Source of the DNA: Acropora yongei
Taxonomy: Eukaryota > Cnidaria > Anthozoa > Scleractinia > Acroporidae
Assembly (NCBI GenBank): GCA_014634225.1
Contig: BLFN01000199.1
Coordinates: 5,013,456-5,023,455, forward strand
DNA length: 10,000 nucleotides
Direction: 5' to 3'
In this document: one piece after another, positions 7,973 to 10,000 of the stretch
Numbering within the stretch: the first letter of the stretch is position 1
How the letters are laid out: each line of letters opens with the position of its first letter
Notes under the pieces: generated by a model
What the model was told of the DNA's origin: nothing
The model's input: the letters and a program-made list of their open reading frames with translations, nothing else
The model's database searches: none
Program-made: the position numbers and the translations under genes

Positions 7973-8251
7973 TTCCAAGTTAAGAGTATAATCATGGAAA
8001 AAAGTGGTGTGTTTGTGACGTGCTGAAACGAGAAACCTGAATGATCATCACAAGCTTTCAATACTATTAAGAAGAGCTTATTGAATCAAGTCTTAAGTTT
8101 AAGCTTCAGTTCAAGATTATATATCACAGCCTCTTTACAGAAAACTAAATATACATAGGACACTACACAATCATTAGAAATTAGCTGGTCTAAAGACATT
8201 GAATAGTTTGCAATGCTATGTAGACATAAGCTGGCATTGGCCGCATGCTAA
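7973..8251. other. Intergenic or intronic sequence, nothing recognised
   Basis: AT-rich sequence without a supported gene. A small AAG/CTT-rich palindromic patch (TCTTAAGTTTAAGCTTCAG) lies near 8091-8109. Confidence 0.4.
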
Positions 8252-8266
8252 TTAACCCTTTCCCTG

Positions 8267-8321
<55 letters not shown>

Positions 8322-8322
8322 G

Positions 8323-8358
<36 letters not shown>

Positions 8359-8362
8359 TTAA
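8252..8362. mobile_element. Small MITE-like element with terminal inverted repeats
   Basis: The ends TTAACCCTTTCCCTGCC (8252-8268) and GGCAGTTAAGGGGTTAA (8346-8362) are inverted copies matching at 14 of 17 positions. Inside, GAGTAAAATCG occurs twice (8287-8297 and 8311-8321), flanking GTCTGGCGTTAGAC. I recall this unit as an abundant dispersed repeat in coral genomes. It has no coding capacity, so it would depend on a transposase in trans. No clear target-site duplication was seen, although the ends carry TTAA. Confidence 0.7.
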
Positions 8363-8492
8363 GTTTATGTTATCTCTCAGTTAGTACGCACGCTGTGATT
8401 GGTTAATTTTGCGAGCCGAATTTTATTGTACGGCCCGCCACATTTCCTTTCCTTTCCTGCGCGCCTGATTAACCTCAGAGATATAATAGATA

Positions 8493-8650
8493 TCTTACTG
8501 AACTCGTTTTCTTGGTCAGCACTGTCAGTTACAGATCCTTGTTTATTCCCGTTGATTATGGCGCGCGCGCTTTGCGCTTGGGCCATCAATCAACGGGAAA
8601 AACTTGTTCCATAACTTACACTTCGGACCGACAAAACGAGGTTAGTAAGA
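8493..8650. mobile_element. Large foldback (palindromic) non-autonomous element
   Basis: Two arms of about 70 bases face each other. The left arm starts TCTTACTGAACTCGTTTTC and runs to CCCGTTGATTATGGC. The right arm runs from GCCATCAATCAACGGGAAAA to AACGAGGTTAGTAAGA. The arms match at roughly three quarters of positions, around a GC-rich centre GCGCGCGCTTTGCGCTTGG. The similarity of the unit to a frequent coral repeat suggests a MITE. Related sequence probably continues to the left (about 8388-8492, with GCGAGCC and CGGCCCGCC), so the boundaries given are those of the palindrome only. Confidence 0.75.
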
Positions 8651-9023
8651 GGTAAAATTTGAATCACATTTATGACAGGTATCGTAAGAAAAGATGTCCT
8701 GCATATTGTACAGCAATTTGGTAAGTATCGAAACAGTAAAACTATGGTCAGTTTTGAGTGGTCAATGGAAAACTTTGCTAGCTCCCTTTAGAGAGAATGG
8801 TATTGGAAACACTTAGGTTCTGGTGGCAAATACTTTCACAAGGATCCAATGACCCTGTTCAAGTTCTCGTTTGAGTTCTGGTTCGAGTTCACGAGCAAAA
8901 AAAAATTCAAAAATCAGACAGCCTAATTTACTCTGACTTAATCTCTGACGAAAAAGAAGAAACAAGTGGAAATATTCGGCTCTGGCGCTAAATGGCTTAG
9001 ATAAACAATCTTTTGGCCTATCT
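8651..9023. other. Non-coding sequence between foldback and LINE remnant
   Basis: About 370 bases with no supported gene. It contains the 12-bp tandem at 8857-8892 and an A9 run near 8897-8905. It may include decayed upstream parts of the LINE, but no endonuclease motif was recognised. Confidence 0.4.
8857..8892. repeat. Three degenerate 12-bp tandem units
   Basis: GTTCAAGTTCTC, GTTTGAGTTCTG and GTTCGAGTTCAC follow one another directly, sharing the consensus GTTCRAGTTCNN. Confidence 0.75.
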
Positions 9024-9292
9024 TATAGGAAATTGTATTCTGGTCATTTGATGATCCCTTAAATGTTGATGTCATTGCCTCAAAATATTATGAAGGGCTT
9101 GATGAATTCATTGACGCAAACGGCAACCTGATACTCTAGGACTTTAAGTGCAGAGTAAGACAGTTTTGCATCAACTATTTCAAGGAAAAAGCAAGAAAAC
9201 GGAGAAACCGTCTGGTCGGGTGCAATGCATCCAAAAAAAAGGTGAAGCGAATTCAAGATACTTCCTTAATTTAGAATACACCAGATCTGGTT
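9024..9292 (+). pseudogene. LINE ORF2 remnant: endonuclease-RT linker
   Basis: One frame reads ILVI-free sequence ending LDEFIDANGNLIL, then a stop, then DFKCRVRQFCINYFKEKARKRR and onward to KRIQDTSLI before another stop. This matches the pattern W-D-x-K-x-x-x-R-x-x-x-I-x-Y-x-K-x-x-x-R-x-R that I know from the linker between endonuclease and reverse transcriptase of L1/Tx1-type LINEs. The stop TAG at 9137-9139 stands exactly where the family has Trp (TGG), a single G-to-A change. The copy is dead. The upstream limit is uncertain because similarity to the family fades. Confidence 0.6.
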
Positions 9293-9700
9293 AAACAGCT
9301 CTTCGCCAACGTTTAGACTTAAAGGGAGACATAAAGTTTAACACCCAAACCAGAATTAAATACAAGTTATTCGCTGGCTGGGAGGTCCTCTGGCAGCATT
9401 TTTAAGACTTCGGTCACAGTTTTTTTCTGCACGGACCGACCCTCGGCCGGCAAATGGCCTTAGGCCTAATTAAACCTAAACAAACCATTTTAGGCCAAGG
9501 TTAACATTAAGGAATGTTTAGGACACTTCCTGTATTAGCAAACAATGACCTATGACTTGTGGCTTGCGACGTGTGTTTTTTCACCTCCCCCAAACTGATC
9601 TAGGTTGAGACAAATTGACGTAGTTTGAAAAAAAAGTAAACTAGTTTAAAACAGAATAACCTAAAAATAATTAACATACACCAGAGGACAAAGACTTGGG
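9293..9700. repeat. Probable repeat insertion splitting the LINE
   Basis: LINE resemblance disappears here, and the two LINE pieces lie roughly 300 bases further apart than the usual linker spacing. The segment contains CTTCGGTCACAG and GGACCGACCCTCGGCCGG, reminiscent of a dispersed coral repeat, and a 7-bp inverted pair GGCCTAA (9463-9469) and TTAGGCC (9490-9496). Exact boundaries and family are not determined. Confidence 0.4.
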
Positions 9701-9724
9701 TAAGCGTTACCGTACCCATGGGCA

Positions 9725-10000
9725 GAGATAGGAAATCTGGACCGCATAAAGAACCATCTGTTTGCTGAATTGGTTACCGTGCCCTTTTGGAACAAACCAA
9801 AAAGAAACATAGATATTATTGCCAAAATTTGTACAGTGATCAGGATTCCTATTTAAGCGAGGACTTACGTTCATGCTCTATCGATGATAGCTCTATACCG
9901 AAACTAAGTGAAAATTCAAGGAAGGAACGTAAAAGAAAAATTCTATGTGCAGAGTGCTTTGGTGCCTCGCTTAAGTTACAAAGGGGTAAAGCTCCTGGTA
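9725..10000 (+). pseudogene. LINE ORF2 remnant: entry into the reverse transcriptase domain (runs off the window)
   Basis: The first frame (9725 on) reads GNLDRIKNHLFAELVTVPF, like the N-L-E-x-R-x-x-K-x-x-I-x-x-L segment just before the RT of L1/Tx1-type LINEs. A frameshift near 9780 moves to another frame that stays open to the window end: LLEQTKKKHRYYCQNLYS (the EQxxFYxxLY motif), then SSIPKLSENSRK, then LKLQRGKAPG, the well-known start of the LINE RT domain (N-G-K-x-P-G-x-D-G). Orientation is the same as the NLR-like gene. With a frameshift and upstream stops this copy cannot make ORF2 protein. The catalytic part of the RT, if present, lies beyond position 10000. Confidence 0.78.

Noticed and set aside
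8377..8614. Overlapping short open frames on both strands
   Set aside because: They fall on the foldback repeat and its left extension and reflect its palindromic sequence, not genes.

Overview
The window looks like nuclear DNA of a cnidarian, most likely a stony coral or other anthozoan. It is AT-rich and gene-sparse, contains a run of four Ns, and is littered with short non-autonomous repeats. The only long coding exon encodes a NACHT NTPase of the large cnidarian NLR-like (NOD-like receptor) family. Placement in Cnidaria rests on recognition of this protein and of several repeats; no database search was possible.

Layout. Positions 1-5699 read as upstream introns of the + strand NLR-like gene. 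Within them are four candidate small exons (150-182, 560-601, 1556-1597, 3948-4010), all flanked by AG and GT, all multiples of three and all in phase 1, the same phase as the acceptor of the main exon. Three of the four encode related peptides. Between them lie a nested hairpin (1348-1438), short tandem duplications, a (TA)n tract, a dispersed direct-repeat pair (3093-3144 and 3328-3382) and an internally shortened tRNA-type SINE with a TTGAT-type tail (about 5199-5419).

Positions 5700-7131 are one long exon of about 478 codons holding the NACHT domain and its C-terminal helical region. It starts after a good acceptor and ends at a consensus donor, so a stop codon 2 bases past the junction is probably intronic. 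No LRR exon was recognised downstream in the window.

Positions 7132-10000 are repeat-rich: a T-rich tract broken by Ns (7579-7582), a 12-bp-arm hairpin (7915-7972), a small inverted-terminal-repeat element (8252-8362), a large foldback element (8493-8650), a 3 x 12 bp tandem (8857-8892), and a decayed LINE ORF2 on the + strand. The LINE is seen as an endonuclease-RT linker piece (about 9024-9292) and, after an apparent insertion, the entry into the reverse transcriptase domain (about 9725-10000), running off the window end.

Functionally the window holds one gene: a cytosolic STAND-type innate immune NTPase whose N-terminal part is probably assembled from small symmetric exons. The most interesting point is this possible chain of interchangeable phase-1 mini-exons upstream of the NACHT exon.
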